Assembly: GCA_964019695.1 (NCBI GenBank)
Contig: OZ026517.1
Location: 55,979,672-56,043,671 of the forward strand
Reading direction: 5' to 3'
Source: Loripinus fragilis
Lineage: Eukaryota > Mollusca > Bivalvia > Lucinida > Lucinidae
DNA length: 64,000 nt
Shown here: positions 33,801-44,508 of the stretch, piece by piece
Layout of the letters: every line of letters begins with the position of its first letter
Numbering within the stretch: the stretch's first letter is position 1
Position numbers and translations under genes: made by a program
Notes under the pieces: generated by a model
What the model was told of the DNA's origin: nothing
Seen by the model: the letters and a program-made list of their open reading frames with translations, nothing else
The model's database searches: none

Positions 33801-36800
33801 TAACATAGTGGAGTGCAACGATCGAGGTACCAACGTGTAATAGAATGCAGATTAGCCAGCTGATCTCGCTATTAGAGGTGGGGGAAATGGAACATCATAG
33901 CCTAGACATTGAGGTAATATACTCTGAAAATTTTTCAGGGTTTACCCTGGCTCAGAATTTGTTGCAGCCAGCACTTTAGCCAAATGGAAAACGTTGGAGC
34001 CAAATGAAACTAATTTCAGCCAAGGTTTTAGCCAGAAAGTAGAAAATCAACAAGTTGTTTTGTAAAACTCTTTGCCCGCTAGGTGCGATTTTTGTTGTCT
34101 GCTGATTACCTTTGCAAACAGTTTGGACCTACATCAGGCCCGACAAAATTTTGTGCCTGATCTGGATCCAAACTGTTTGACACCCTTTCTTTCTTTTTCT
34201 CTTCACTGTCCTCGCTCATACTTACAGGGAGTGCTAATTTAGACTGCACTTTTAGCTGTAGCCACTCTACAATTTTAGTAGCAAATGGTTCCAAAAGCTA
34301 ATGGCAGGATAAACCCTGCTTTTATCTTTTCCTGAATTGTCCAGGAATGCTTACATCTATTATGTTCTTTATTATATATATTGTTCATATTTATCATTAT
34401 TCAAATGCTACTTTTCAGTATTTTGTTTGATTTGATTCTTTACGTCCACTCAACAATCTTTCAGTTATGCGGGACGTTCTTCCTGGGTTGAACCAGTACT
34501 TAGCTAGGATAAATGTGTCTTGCTACTTTTCAGTATCTATGTCATTATCATTACAGCTATCTGACATCTAGTGACAGAAATATACATACCGGTACATACA
34601 AACCTGAAACATTCTTCATTGTTCTACTCTTCTTTTGTCCTATGGTAAGCGATACCATAACTGCCTTGTCCTTCTAGCTCATTTGGGAGATATCCTGAGA
34701 GCAGATTTGGTAAATCTGCAACACTTCTGATTGTCAAATTTACCGCGGTAAAAAGCAAGGGATATCACTATATCTATTCAAGAACAGTACATTCTTGAAC
34801 TTTTCAAGAACAGTTTTTAAGAACAATTGCTCTTAAATATTTGTCCAATTTTACATTCATAAATTGTATTTGAGCTGATCTTGAACACTTTAAGAGCAGT
34901 TCATGTCCAGTTCTTGATCCTTGTTCTTGAATAATGAAAGAACTTTTCTTGGACCTTTATTTAAATTTTCGCAGGGGCCGTCTAATTTGGGCCTCTGGTA
35001 ATATTTTTTTTAGCTAAATGACACAGCAAAATGCAAGGATAACATTCATATCTGCTCTTAATTTCAGTGATGAGACACTTCGTAAATATTAGATAAATTT
35101 AAAACTAGGCTATTATTGTATAATGGAGATATTATTTTTCAAAACACCTTTGATACAACTAGTTTTAATTTATTAGAGAGCTTTGACTTTAAGTAATTTC
35201 TAAATTTTTGCCCCCTTGCGCCCTTACAATGACCAAAATCAAGCCCCCATTGGGACCTCTGATGATAATTTGTATAGATATTGGCAGAAAAATATTGGAC
35301 ATATTGCCTCTGTTTTACTATTTTGCACTTATTACTGAACAAAGTTGGTCAATTGCATTTATTCTCTAGATGCCAAAGAAATTTAACCCTTTTAATCCGT
35401 TTTGAGCCCCTTAGGGAGCCCCTAATGAGATTTCAAACTGTTTATATTCTTTAACTACAATTGTATAATGTAGATATGACATTTCAAAACAAATTTGGTA
35501 CAGTTAATTTTGATTTGTAAAAAGGCTTTGATTTTTTTTCAAAAAAAATCTAAATTTTTGCCCCCCTTGTGCCCTTAAAATGACCAAACTCAAACCCCCA
35601 TAGGGGCCTCTGATAATATGTTTTACAGATATTGGTAAGGAAATGGTAGTGTTACACTTTCTTTTATTCATTGTTACAGTCTGGCAGCTGTGTGAAATTA
35701 TTTGTTAAAATCAAAACTTGCATTTCGGAACGGTGTACCTCTTGTTTCCATGGAAACACATAGAAGATGGTAACTTCCCAAAACTTTTATTTTAATTTTT
35801 GAAAGATGGGATTATATTTAATTTCATTTCAGTCCTATAATGTGCCCAGCTTTCGTGCCCTTAATGATATAAGCTGTCAAAAAGTGCAAAAAACGACACA
35901 TTTCGGGGTTGTGTTACCCCACCCACATTTAATCGATTTGAGCCCCTTCGGGAGCCCCTCCTGAGATTTACAATTGTTTTTATTCTTTAATTACAATTGT
36001 ATAATGTAGATATGACTTTTCAAAACAACTTTTATACAATTAATTCTATTATGTAAGAGAGCTTTGACTTTTTTTCAAATAATTTCTTAATTTTTGCCCC
36101 CGTTGCGCCCCTAAAATGACTAAATCAAACCCCCATTGGGGCCTCTGATAATATTTTTTATAGATATTGGCAGAAAAATGATAGCTTAACACTTTCTTGT
36201 GTTCAGTATTACAGTCTGGCGGTTGTGTGAATTTCACACCTCATAAATATTTGTTAAAATCAAAACATGCATTTTGGAACGGTGTACCTCTTGTTTCCAT
36301 AGTAACACATAGAAGATGGTAACTTCCCAAAATTTTTATTCTAATTTTTGAAAGATGGGGTAATATTAATTTTCATGTTAGTCCTGTAATGTGTCCGGCT
36401 GTCGAGCCCTTAATGATATAAGCTGTCAAAAAGTGCAAAAAACAGCAAATTTCGGGGTTGTGTTACCCCACCCACCTTTCAGATAGAACTTCGATATGAA
36501 AGAGACCAGAAATTCTTTAAACATTAATGTTCGGATATTAACCAAGGGCAATTCTCCAATTAATAAACAGCTTTATAGCTAACATGTTTGTATTAAAGAA
36601 GATATAACAGTCCGAAATTCGCCAAATTTCATTGATTTTCTGACAAATTTTAGCCAAAAACAATTGACCCCGCTACCATGGCAACGGATATGAAAATGAA
36701 GGAATGATGCATGATTTGCGTGTTTTGGCATGAAAACAAACAATCATGGAAAGTTTCATCAAAATCTGTGACTATGCGTGAACAACTAGGTTCGATGGTT

Positions 36801-39800
36801 ACAGAGAATTGGTGTTAATCATCCCGATATGACTGAAAAATATTGATTGGGTCGTAGAACATCAAGAAAAACAAAACTTTTTGAGCCTTCCGCATACGTT
36901 AAATCAACCCGTTCAAGCCGAATTGACTTTTCTGATGTCAATTTCGAATGTGTAGGTTATTTGGCAGGATTTCACAAATTTATTCAAAATATAGTTTAAC
37001 ATCTTGCAAGCGTAAACAGTGAAGACCCTGATCAGACGCCGCATAAAGCGGCATCTGATCTGGGTCTACATTGTTATCAACTGTCCCATAAAAAAAGACG
37101 ATATGAACATGTGTCCTTGAATTAATGTGCTACCTCAGTAAATATTATTACAAAGTTGAAAAACGAAAAACAGAAATTCGAAACTTATTCAAATAATAAC
37201 AATTGAGCCGCGACATTAGATTTCCAACAAAATGGTAGGCTATGTGCTACCAGCAAAGGCTCAGACCAGCCTGCGCGTACGCGCAGTCTGATCAGAACCT
37301 TTGCTAGTCGTTTGAATATTCTAAGAATCTTAAGCTACTGACCGAACATCATTTGGATTTTCTAAGCTTAAAAGGAGGCTGCGCAGGCTCGACTGAGTAT
37401 ACCACGTTGTTGGAAATCTCATGTCACGGCTCAAATGCTTGTGCGGTCTTTAGTAAACATAAAAGTCACAGTGTTTACATTTTCCACACCACTCGTAAAC
37501 AAGATATGAAAGAGTACTTGAAAAAAACAGTGAGGATTATTCTTACTATTTTTCTTTTGTTTTCCAGATGTACTCGCCGATTTATACGTTAGCTGTTTGG
37601 CGCCAGATTTGACTGTAACGTCATCAACAATGTCGTCGGCTTCGACGTCAACGTCATCCTCAACAACGTCTTCAACGCCATTCTCAACAACGTCTTCAAC
37701 GTCGACAATACCGTCAACCAAACCTAACGCTATAATTGATACGTCACAAGATACAGGTAATTATATTGCGTGGTGAATGTCCAGCATATGTGGGCCTTGA
37801 AACCCCAATTTCGTTGCATGCTAGCATCAAAGACACAGACCAGCCTGCACATGTGGAAGCGTTTGCTCGATTGAGCATTGCCTGCTCGCCCATGCGAAAA
37901 GTATCAAGCACACTTATATGTTAAGTTGTATTTTACTTACACACAGAGGAATGCATCATTGGTCAAAAACGAATTTCGTTTAGTGGCCTATCGTGAATGA
38001 TTAACAGGATTAAAGACTTTATGTTTTAACGATTAAGCTGATTTTTTTATAAGCAAGCGCACTCGATTTTGTTACATGTGGGCCTACTAATTGCATCGGT
38101 AAGGTCGAAGACTTAGGCAAACCGTCACAAAGTCTCGCAAAAGCCCACGCTGCTCGCATACACGAGGTTTCACGTGACCTGCGAAGTGAATCCAAAGACA
38201 ATGGGCCTCGCCGCGAAAAAACCTGTCTTCGAGTTTTTGCGAACAACAATTGCGCAGACCATCCTGCGCATCCGCGCAGTCTGATCAGCGCCTTTGTTAT
38301 TTTATTTGAAAAGTATTATTTCTAGACTTGCTAAGAGCAAAATTTCATTTTTCTAGCTAGTCTTTGTAGCTGAGCAAGCTGGTTTCACTTTGTCGGAAAC
38401 CCCGAAGACAGGTTTTCTCGCGTTGCGGTCCATTAATGGTAGGGCGCTAATAGCAAACATTCTTTTGTACCATCACGGAGAAGATTAGCATAAACACCCT
38501 TCAAGGCAAATTGCATTTTATGTTGAGACAATAAAGACCAGTCAAGCCATTTTATCTTGATGACCAACGATGCGATAGGTTTTAACTCTTTTTCTGCCGG
38601 GTAGTTTGTCATTTTGTCATTTGGTCTTCTGTTGTTGTTGTTGTTTTTAAATCTCATTTGTTACGAAAACATCTTTCAGGAACAACATAAGCGTGCCCAA
38701 CAGTTTGGATACAGATTAGGCCCGACATTTTGGTTATGAGCAAATGACTAGCGGACAAAGTGTGAAATAAAAGCCCAAAATAGCTAAATATAAATTCAAA
38801 ATGAGGTTATTCCATTTTCATGATTTTATACTTAAAAATGTTATTTTTCTATTTTCAGCCATCATGATTGCAGTTATATCCTGTGTGGTGGTTATGATAC
38901 TCTTAATCATGGCTTGTACAATCTGGTACATTTGGTAAGTATTTTTGGTCCCTGTGACTTTCTAGGAAATCACCATATAGTTTTCCTATTCTTCACACAG
39001 TACAGGTTTAGATAAACAAAATATTGGAGCGTAAAATTGTACATATATCCTTACCCGTCAGTTTTAACAATTTTGTGCTTAAAAGAACCGTTTGATGGGG
39101 ACGGTTCGTTTCAGTACCCACAGCATATGTTTTGGTTGATACATAAGAAAACTAGTTTTTTGTGACGCACTCTTCACTAAAGGCCTGCAGTAGTCCTCTG
39201 TAAATGTCATTATAGGGATCAGTAATAGGAATTATAACTATCGAACGAAGCTTTTACTATTCGGTCTCTAAGGGATGTGCAGTTCTTCTAGTTATTTGAA
39301 TGATTGCTAGTTTATCCATTGAAATTTAAATGATACTAGAGGATAATGCCAAACAGTAGACTTTTGAATTCATTTTACGTTCATCTGTAAGCGACAACAG
39401 CCTTGTTCAGTTTCAAAAGTAAGATTATCAAGTAAATTCCTGGGCCCAAAATTACAATGCTTCCTTTAAGTTAAGGAAGACTTAAGGTAAAGTATTGATA
39501 TTTCAACATGTTACATTAAATGTTTAATAAATTGTCATGATCGATGCAGTGCATATGGTCAAATATATCATTGTGATCTACATGTTTGATTTGCCTCTTA
39601 AAATATATTCGTATTGAACAGGCTGCATCTATATATTATTTTATTGGTCTCTTTTCAGTATGAGGCGAAGGGACAAGCGAAAGAGCAGTGACTCACAAGG
39701 CACCGCCCAGAAAGACGCAGAGAATCCAGACAATAAACAGAATATCCCAAAGCCTGTTCATGAACATATCTACTCGACCATATCCCATATTTACACCAGT

Positions 39801-40841
39801 ATTCGAACAAATCCCATCGTTTCTGGGGCCCGACGTAAACTTACGTTGCCGAAGAATCCGCTTGACAGAGTTCGTGGTAAACCTAAAAGGGAGGAGACAG
39901 ATATCAGACCATCTGGCTTTTATGACAGTATCAAATCAAATGCTGGGACAGAGAGCAATAGAATAGTGGATATGCATGCTATGTCGATTGATTGCTTACC
40001 TACATCAGGCTTGGACAAAATAGTATTAACAAAAGCAGATTCTTGTGATTCGACAAAATACATTCATCCAATAACAAGAGATCATTATAAGCCAGCTGTT
40101 TCAGCACAAGAATCTAGCAACTCATCCGGCTATATAAATCCTGTGATGGCTGACGATAACGAGCTAACAAAAGCTAGTACAAAGTCAGCGGCTCATGATA
40201 GTTCCTATTTAACTTTACCTAAACATTCCGATGATTATCTGGAGCCTGTCCAATCTAGAACACATGATGAAGTTAAATCAAGTGAACAGGATGCTAATCA
40301 GTATACAACTATGGGTAGGAACACATTAAATGAGTTGCTTAAATCAGAACTAAATGGTAGTTATATATCATCACGACCACGATACATAGACGATATTACA
40401 CCTGATGTCTCAAATGAGACTCTCATTGTGAACAACGACAAACACACACATAACAATGACTTGATTGGTCGAGTGCCAGACAGAGACCAGGGTTATATGA
40501 GTATGATAAGCAACAGTATTTCGAAATTACCAGTTTCTACGCAGGCAAGTGGTGATTATGTTCCTATGGATTGTATGAATAAAAGTGAACAACTTGAAAC
40601 TGTTACAGTGAACACTGACAGAGACTCTGGATATGAGGAACCCACAAAAACACAATCTAAAGGTCCATCTAATGATGGAAAGGAAAATGAAATACTTAGT
40701 CATCCCAAAGAACTTTTTAATATGGCAGATATAGATCTCAAAAATGAAGAGAAAACAATAACAGTTGGTGAAGATATTGGTGCTACTTCTAACACACAAA
40801 GACCAAAACTAAAACGTTATGTTAAAAATATTGAAAATTAA
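27703..40841 (+). CDS. Single-pass receptor-like protein with IRS-like multi-Tyr tail (five exons)
   Basis: Exons 27703-27760, 28645-29052, 37568-37756, 38859-38934 and 39659-40841, all with GT-AG introns and matching phases, give 637 residues. Residues 1-16 are a signal peptide. Residues 20-155 form a compact ectodomain with five Cys, perhaps CUB-like, but not identified. Residues 156-218 are a Ser/Thr-rich, probably O-glycosylated stalk. Residues 220-243 are the TM helix, followed by the basic stop-transfer MRRRDKRK. The cytoplasmic tail has 15 Tyr in short modules, including GYMSM, DYVPM and QYTTM (YxxM, the consensus bound by PI3-kinase p85 SH2 domains) and KYIHPI, GYINPV, SYLTLP, DYLEPV and GYEEP. 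There is no kinase domain. I infer a substrate of a tyrosine kinase acting as a membrane docking scaffold. The family was not recognised. Confidence 0.85.
27771..27862 (+). repeat. (TTTA)n microsatellite
   Basis: A tetranucleotide run in intron 1 of the receptor-like gene, starting 11 bp after the exon 1 donor. Confidence 0.9.
27885..27952. repeat. 66-bp hairpin, 'GGCCACTATCGG' family, copy 3
   Basis: GGGCCACTATCGGCCTGCCAG faces CTGGCGGGTTGACAGTGGCCC. It lies in intron 1 of the receptor-like gene. Confidence 0.85.
28180..28475. mobile_element. 'GGATCCAG'-ended MITE, copy 2, with nested hairpin
   Basis: Starts GGTGGATCCAGAG and ends TTCTGGATCCACG. It contains a C-homopolymer and a nested 'GGCCACTATCGG'-type hairpin at 28321-28388. 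It lies in intron 1 of the receptor-like gene. Confidence 0.65.
28321..28388. repeat. 66-bp hairpin, 'GGCCACTATCGG' family, copy 4 (nested)
   Basis: GGGC.ATCATGGGCTCGCCAGCG faces CGCTGGCAGGCCGATGATGGCCC, with a perfect CGAAACGCCATTTAAATGGCGTTTCG core. Confidence 0.85.
29095..29250. repeat. Palindromic cluster rich in TGACGTC
   Basis: An imperfect palindrome of about 72 bp (ACAACGTCGCATGAAC facing GTTCATGCGACGTTGT, with GACGTCATT/AATGACGTC at the centre) is followed by a second partial copy. It lies 45 bp into intron 2. The TGACGTC cores resemble CREB/ATF sites, but the palindromic origin explains them equally well. Confidence 0.65.
29424..29543 (-). mobile_element. 'AAAAGAACCGTCTC' hairpin element, copy 2
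   Basis: Reversed copy: TTTCTCAACCAAAA, then GGGTACTCAAAAGAACCG, with TTTACGCTTATC as the reversed leader. Confidence 0.6.
30087..31230 (+). repeat. 549-bp tandem repeats, left arm
   Basis: Two nearly identical units. Landmarks: TGAATGTGGGTGGGGTAA, GTTACCATGGAAACAAGAGG, GAGGCCCCAATGGGGGTTTG, CAGGAGGGGCTCCC. Confidence 0.88.
33418..33727. mobile_element. 'GGATCCAG'-ended MITE, copy 3
   Basis: Starts GCGGATCCAGAG and ends CCTGGATCTGCGC. A partial relative lies just upstream at 32930-33107 (CCTGGAAAATGTTGGACCC, GTAAAATAAG..GAGGACTA). Confidence 0.7.
34111..34180. repeat. Hairpin element, 'CAAACAGTTTGGA' family
   Basis: TTTGCAAACAGTTTGGACC...ATCAGGC pairs with GCCTGATCTGGATCCAAACTG. It also shares the preceding GTCTGCTGATNAC with 11213-11225. 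Confidence 0.75.
34425..34534 (-). mobile_element. SINE 3' fragment
   Basis: Minus-strand match to the body and tail of the SINE at 43958-44168 (ACTGGTTCAACCCAGGAAGA, GACGTAAA.AATCAAA). The tRNA-related head is missing. Confidence 0.7.
34975..36480 (-). repeat. 549-bp tandem repeats, right arm (inverted)
   Basis: Unit boundaries on the plus strand fall near 36476, 35931 and 35393, with a truncated inner unit. Landmarks appear in reverse complement (CAAACCCCCATTGGGGCCTC, CCTCTTGTTTCCAT). The outermost unit is closest to the left-arm units; the inner ones have diverged more. Confidence 0.85.
37013..37076. repeat. Hairpin element, 'CAAACAGTG' family
   Basis: AAACAGTGAAGACCCTGATCAGACGCCGC pairs with GCGGCATCTGATCTGGGTCTACATTGTT. 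Confidence 0.75.
37204..37433 (-). mobile_element. ~240-bp MITE, 'GAGCCGCGACATG' family, copy 2
   Basis: Ends TTGAGCCGCGACATTAGATT and AATCTCATGTCACGGCTCAA. The internal hairpin CTGCGCGTACGCGCAG sits near the left end, so the orientation is opposite to copy 1. It lies in intron 2, about 135 bp before exon 3. Confidence 0.85.
38201..38433 (+). mobile_element. 'GGGCCTCGACGCGAGAAAACC' MITE, copy 1
   Basis: Inverted ends of about 35 bp (ATGGGCCTCGCCGCGAAAAA, CCTGTCTTCG / CCCCGAAGACAGG, TTTTCTCGCG). An internal hairpin GCGCAGACCATCCTGCGCATCC is followed by GCGCAGTCTGATCAGCGCC. It lies in intron 3 of the receptor-like gene. Confidence 0.82.
39007..39150 (+). mobile_element. 'AAAAGAACCGTCTC' hairpin element, copy 3
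   Basis: Leader TTTAGATAAACAAAAT..GAGCGTAAAATTG, hairpin AAAAGAACCGT..ACGGTTCG, tail CAGCATATGTTTTGGTTGAT. It lies in intron 4. Confidence 0.7.
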
Positions 40842-40923
40842 GCGAAACACAATATCATCTATAATTGTCTGAGAATATTTAGCTATGGCGAATAGTGGCT
40901 ATTCATTTGTTGGGGGGATAGTA

Positions 40924-41134
40924 GTACAGTAAAACCCGTGTAAAACGGCCACTCTCAAAAAGACAGCAAATTAGTTTTCAAGACCAATTATCGCATATTG
41001 CAGGTCAAAAGCATTGAAGAATGCTCCCCTTCCATGCTCTGCAATACTTTTGATCTTCATTAAGCTACCATTTGTCATTAAGATATTTGTTTTGTCTAAT
41101 TTTGGGTGGCCGTTTTAGACAGGTTTTATTGTAC
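40924..41134. mobile_element. TIR element 'GTACAGTAAAACC(C/T)GT'
   Basis: Inverted ends GTACAGTAAAACCCGTGTAA / AAACGGCCAC and GTACAATAAAACCTGTCTAA read inward from the right. A relative at 52313 is interrupted by another MITE. Non-coding. Confidence 0.75.
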
Positions 41135-41204
41135 TTCTAACCAACGACGACCAAAACTAAAACGTTATGTTTAAAATATTGAACATTAAATGAAAGAAAA
41201 AACA

Positions 41205-41439
41205 TGTAAGCCATGACATGTGATTGTCAACAACGTGGCATTTTGACATGAATAGACTGAGACAAGGCTGTGTAGCCTTATTTTAGCTTAAAAACTTTAA
41301 ATGATGTCAGTAGTTTAACAGTCATAGAATAATCAAGCGACTAGGAAAGGCTCTGATCAGACTGCGCACATGCGTAGGCTGGTCTGAGCCTTTGCTGGAA
41401 ACTCATACCACATTGTTGGAAATCTCGTGTCGCGGCTCA
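41205..41439 (+). mobile_element. ~240-bp MITE, 'GAGCCGCGACATG' family, copy 3
   Basis: Left end AAGCCATGACATGTGATTGT, right end GGAAATCTCGTGTCGCGGCT. Internal hairpin AGGCTCTGATCAGACTGCGC / GCGTAGGCTGGTCTGAGCCT. Confidence 0.83.
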
Positions 41440-42001
41440 TGTATTATTGTCTAAGCGTATTTAGCCATAGTGATTAGTGGCTATTCTTTTGTTGGGGACA
41501 GTAGTTTGTCTGTGGTTTGTGATTGTGGTATTTCCTGATCATACTTAATTACTATTTTTCACATGCGACATTTCAGTATTAAAAGTAACATACACATGTA
41601 CATGCACTAAATCTTTGCCAGCTAGTGCTGTGTGCTAATAACGTCAGCAAATAGTTGTAACCTAGATCCAGAATGAAAAACGTTGGTAAAAATTGTGTCT
41701 GACTGCATATTGGGTATTTTTTAATGATTTTGTTGTCTGCTGACTTTTTTTCAAAACTAACTTTTTCAAAAAAAATCTTCCAGGAACACTATCAGAGTTA
41801 CAAGACCAGGACTGGCGTTCTGTCGGTCCTGATCTATGCCCAATTCGCAGCTCGCAGAAACATAGTTGTAAGCGCTTCTTAAGAGTGATGATGGAACATC
41901 ATAACATTTTGCTGTAGTTTCTTCTGTACAATATAGTCTTTTTTTCTTTATAACATAACATGTAATAGGCCAAACAATGCAAAACTGCTTTTTGACTTGC
42001 C

Positions 42002-42052
<51 letters not shown>
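42002..42052 (+). repeat. (ATCT)n microsatellite
   Basis: About 12 perfect tetranucleotide units. Confidence 0.92.
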
Positions 42053-42304
42053 ATTGTGTTTGTATGTTTGTGTGTGCCATGCATGATTTGTATTTATAGT
42101 GTAGGGGACAGGCTGTAAGAGATACTGTAATATACCTAATAAGTGTTCCCTATAGATACTTGACATGTTTCAATTGCTGACGGTTGTACATTTCATTGTG
42201 TTGCAATGCGGCTTGTCGTTGACCAATCACTGGCAGTGGGCTTTATTCTCATTAATACATGGCAGCAGAGGGTTTCATTGCCATTTAAGCCTGGCGTGCT
42301 GGAA

Positions 42305-42490
42305 ATGAAGGTATATTACAATGACGATATACATTCTTTCCGTTTTAACGTTTGCCAAGCCAGAGTTTGCTAATGTGTTGCAGCCCTCACTGCTTCATGG
42401 TTCGGACTGCAACACATTATCACACTCTAGCTTGGCAAACGTTAATACTCGGAAACGAATGTTTTAGCCTCCTATTGTAATAATTTGTAG
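42305..42490. repeat. Hairpin element
   Basis: Arms of about 70 bp: ACGTTTGCCAAGCCAGAGTT...TGTGTTGCAG faces CTGCAACACATTA...CTAGCTTGGCAAACGTTAA, with ATTACAATG / TATTGTAAT further out. Confidence 0.75.
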
Positions 42491-42712
42491 CCTAAGCCTA
42501 GTGTTGATAAAAGACAATAAAATGATGTTCAACTATCTAAATGTTTACTTTTTGCCTGGTTTTTGCATTTAAGAGTTAATGAATACGCTGCATCTTTTAC
42601 ACTCATAAGAAGTGGTTTCATCGGTATTCTTCTTTCCCATGTGTTCAACTAATAATCATATAGGATCAGCAAAAACATGTTTTTGACATAATAAGCACAC
42701 ATGCTCTTATAT

Positions 42713-42940
42713 ATGGGCCTCGACGCCACAAACCCTGTCTTCGGGGTGTCTGACAAAGTGAGACTCAAACCAGTATCCTCAGCTTCAGAGACGAGCTAGA
42801 AAATTGAAATTTTGCTCATAGCACGCCTAGATATGGTACTTTACAATAGGCGAATATCAAAGGCGCAGATGCGCAGGCTGGTCTGCGTCTTTGTTGTTCG
42901 CAAAACCCCGAAAACAGATTTTCTCGCGTCGAGGCCCATA
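42713..42940 (-). mobile_element. 'GGGCCTCGACGCGAGAAAACC' MITE, copy 2
   Basis: Reversed relative of 38201-38433. Ends are GGGCCTCGACGCC and TCGCGTCGAGGCCC, flanked on both sides by ATAT. Confidence 0.82.
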
Positions 42941-43144
42941 TTTACACTCAGTGCTTTATCAAACTTCTGGATGGCGGTCAATCGTGTAGTATAAATCCAT
43001 AAATGATATCAACTCATTCATTGTATGGATGATTTTTCTATATCAGGAACATCGAAAACAAGACCAAATTCTGCTCTAGACCTGCGTCGACAAAATACTT
43101 ATTGTATATTGAAATATCTATTAGGGGATGCTATGTAAATCAAT

Positions 43145-43690
43145 TGACCCCCCCCCCCCACACACACACACACACAAACACACACTTGACAAGAAATTAT
43201 GATGATATTTGTATGTAATGCAAGATTTGTATAAAAAGGAATGGAAGCTGCTGGCTTGACAAATTACACAAAGCAGGCACCCAATAAGTGTTGAGTATGT
43301 AAAAATACCAAAGTTCCATGTGTTGTGGACGTAAAAATGTTAACCTTCAACACCCAAAACATATGAGAAAATATTTATCAAAACTGCACAAATTACGAAA
43401 TGCACATCTTAAATATGTAAGGTATCAGCATGCAATGTTTTAATAGAAAGGAGTGAAAAAAATTGGAGTTACAGATTACACAATGTAAGCACGCCAAAGA
43501 TGGTGTAGACGTAACTTTATCTACACTCAAAAATATAATAAAATATTATCAAATTAATGTGGTCCACATCTTCATTGTGTAAACAATCGTTATGCATAGT
43601 TTGAATATAAAGGAATGAAAACTGTAGGAGTTACATATTACACACAGATTAAACAAGTGTCAATGCAATAAAACAAACGTGTGATCGTTA
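43145..43690 (+). repeat. Poly-C/(CA)n tract and ~190-bp imperfect tandem repeats
   Basis: A C14 run and (CA)n at 43147-43185 are followed by about three diverged units sharing 'TAAA.AGGA.TGAAA..T', 'ATTACACA..G' and 'GT(A/G)GACGTAA'. No gene. Confidence 0.5.
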
Positions 43691-43957
43691 TTCTTGCATA
43701 TTTTACCTTATTCCAAGCAAACTCGTACAGAAAATATTAAAATATCCCCTTTTCTTTCTCCGGATTTCTCTAGACAAAAGCATCAGTGAAATGGTCAGTC
43801 TGGTCTACAATGCTTTCCGTATAATGTCATGCAAATAACTCTGGGCTCATTTTAAGTGTTTTTTTTTCAAGTTTAATCCCATCTTCTAACAACACGTGAC
43901 TCTCCTGATTTGAACATGATTTTAGTTCATTTGACAACGAGTTAAAACGGCTTTACG

Positions 43958-44168
43958 ATTTGTTTGTTTGTTTGTTTGTTTGATTATTTACGTCCCAGTC
44001 AACAATCTTTCAATTATGTTGGAACATTTCTTCCTGGGTTGAACCAGTACTAAGCAAAGATTAACGTGTCTTGCTCAAGGACACGCAGTGACGCAATTGA
44101 GGCTCGAACCGGCGGCCCTTAGGTCTCAAGTCAAGCACTCTCTCACTGAGTCACTGCGCTCAATAGAT
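43958..44168 (-). mobile_element. tRNA-derived SINE, essentially full length
   Basis: Minus strand: a tRNA-like head with A-box AGTGACTCAGTGAGAGAG and B-box GGTTCGAGCCTC, then the core GTCCTTGAGCAAGACAC, then TTCAACCCAGGAAGA, ending in a (CAAA)5 tail at 43960-43980. The length of about 210 bp and this order are typical of an RNA polymerase III SINE mobilised by a LINE. Confidence 0.85.
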
Positions 44169-44508
44169 ATTCACAGAAACTGCCACTATGTAAACGTTAA
44201 TATCTTATTTTGAGATCTTTCTTGTTATGCCTTAGTATTGAAAGCAAAGGGGCCTACTTGCTGTCGTTGTTGTTGTGCGTACGTGCGTGCACGCGCGTGT
44301 GTGTGTAACTTTGGCCAATTCCTAAGGCCTTTATAATTTACATGTGCATACCTTCAAAAAACCCTGATAATGCCATGTTCTAAGGTGATGGTTATGTTGT
44401 TGTTGATTCATTGGTAATTGTTGCTCCAGTTTTGTGTTTGGTCCTTCTATTGTGGTGCGAAACTGGTGTCCTTTTTGATTTTGCAATCAACTCGCTGATG
44501 AAGAGAGC

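Larger units (their letters stand above)
31231..34974. other. Spacer of foldback element 2
   Basis: No supported gene. It contains stretches with repeated 'GCGAATAT' / 'GCAGCGAA' words (31370-31460 and 32680-32910), a half-copy and a full copy of a GGATCCAG-ended MITE (32930-33107 and 33418-33727), CAAACAG hairpins (32291-32363 and 34111-34180) and a SINE fragment (34425-34534). Confidence 0.6.
29737..36819. mobile_element. Foldback-like element 2 (7.1 kb) in intron 2 of the receptor-like gene
   Basis: The extreme ends are inverted (TTAACATCAATTCTCTGTAAC versus TTAACACCAATTCTCTGTAAC), and so is the next stretch (GTTGTTCACG, CCGTTGCCATGG). The left arm (29737 to about 31230) holds two 549-bp direct repeats starting at 30087 and 30636, plus the start of a third at 31185. 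The right arm (about 34975-36819) holds about 2.7 copies of the same unit inverted. A 3.7-kb spacer separates the arms. No transposase-like ORF is seen. Long inverted ends containing direct repeats are the foldback architecture. Confidence 0.8.
40801..41515 (+). repeat. Duplicated 3' end of the receptor-like gene, split by two MITEs
   Basis: The end of the coding exon and the first 90 bp after the stop (40801-40925) recur at 41150-41204 and 41440-41515 (CCAAAACTAAAACGTTATGT; TTTAGCCATAG...AGTGGCTATTC; TTGTTGGGG). One MITE (40924-41134) sits between the copies and another (41205-41439) splits the second. In the duplicate, the reading frame for RPKLKRYV hits a stop through one extra T. Confidence 0.75.

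Noticed and set aside
39660..40841. Intronless 393-residue protein starting at the ATG at 39660
   Set aside because: A clean acceptor (CTTTTCAG) precedes it. Upstream exons with matching phases supply a signal peptide, stalk and TM helix, and the Arg-rich start fits a post-TM segment.
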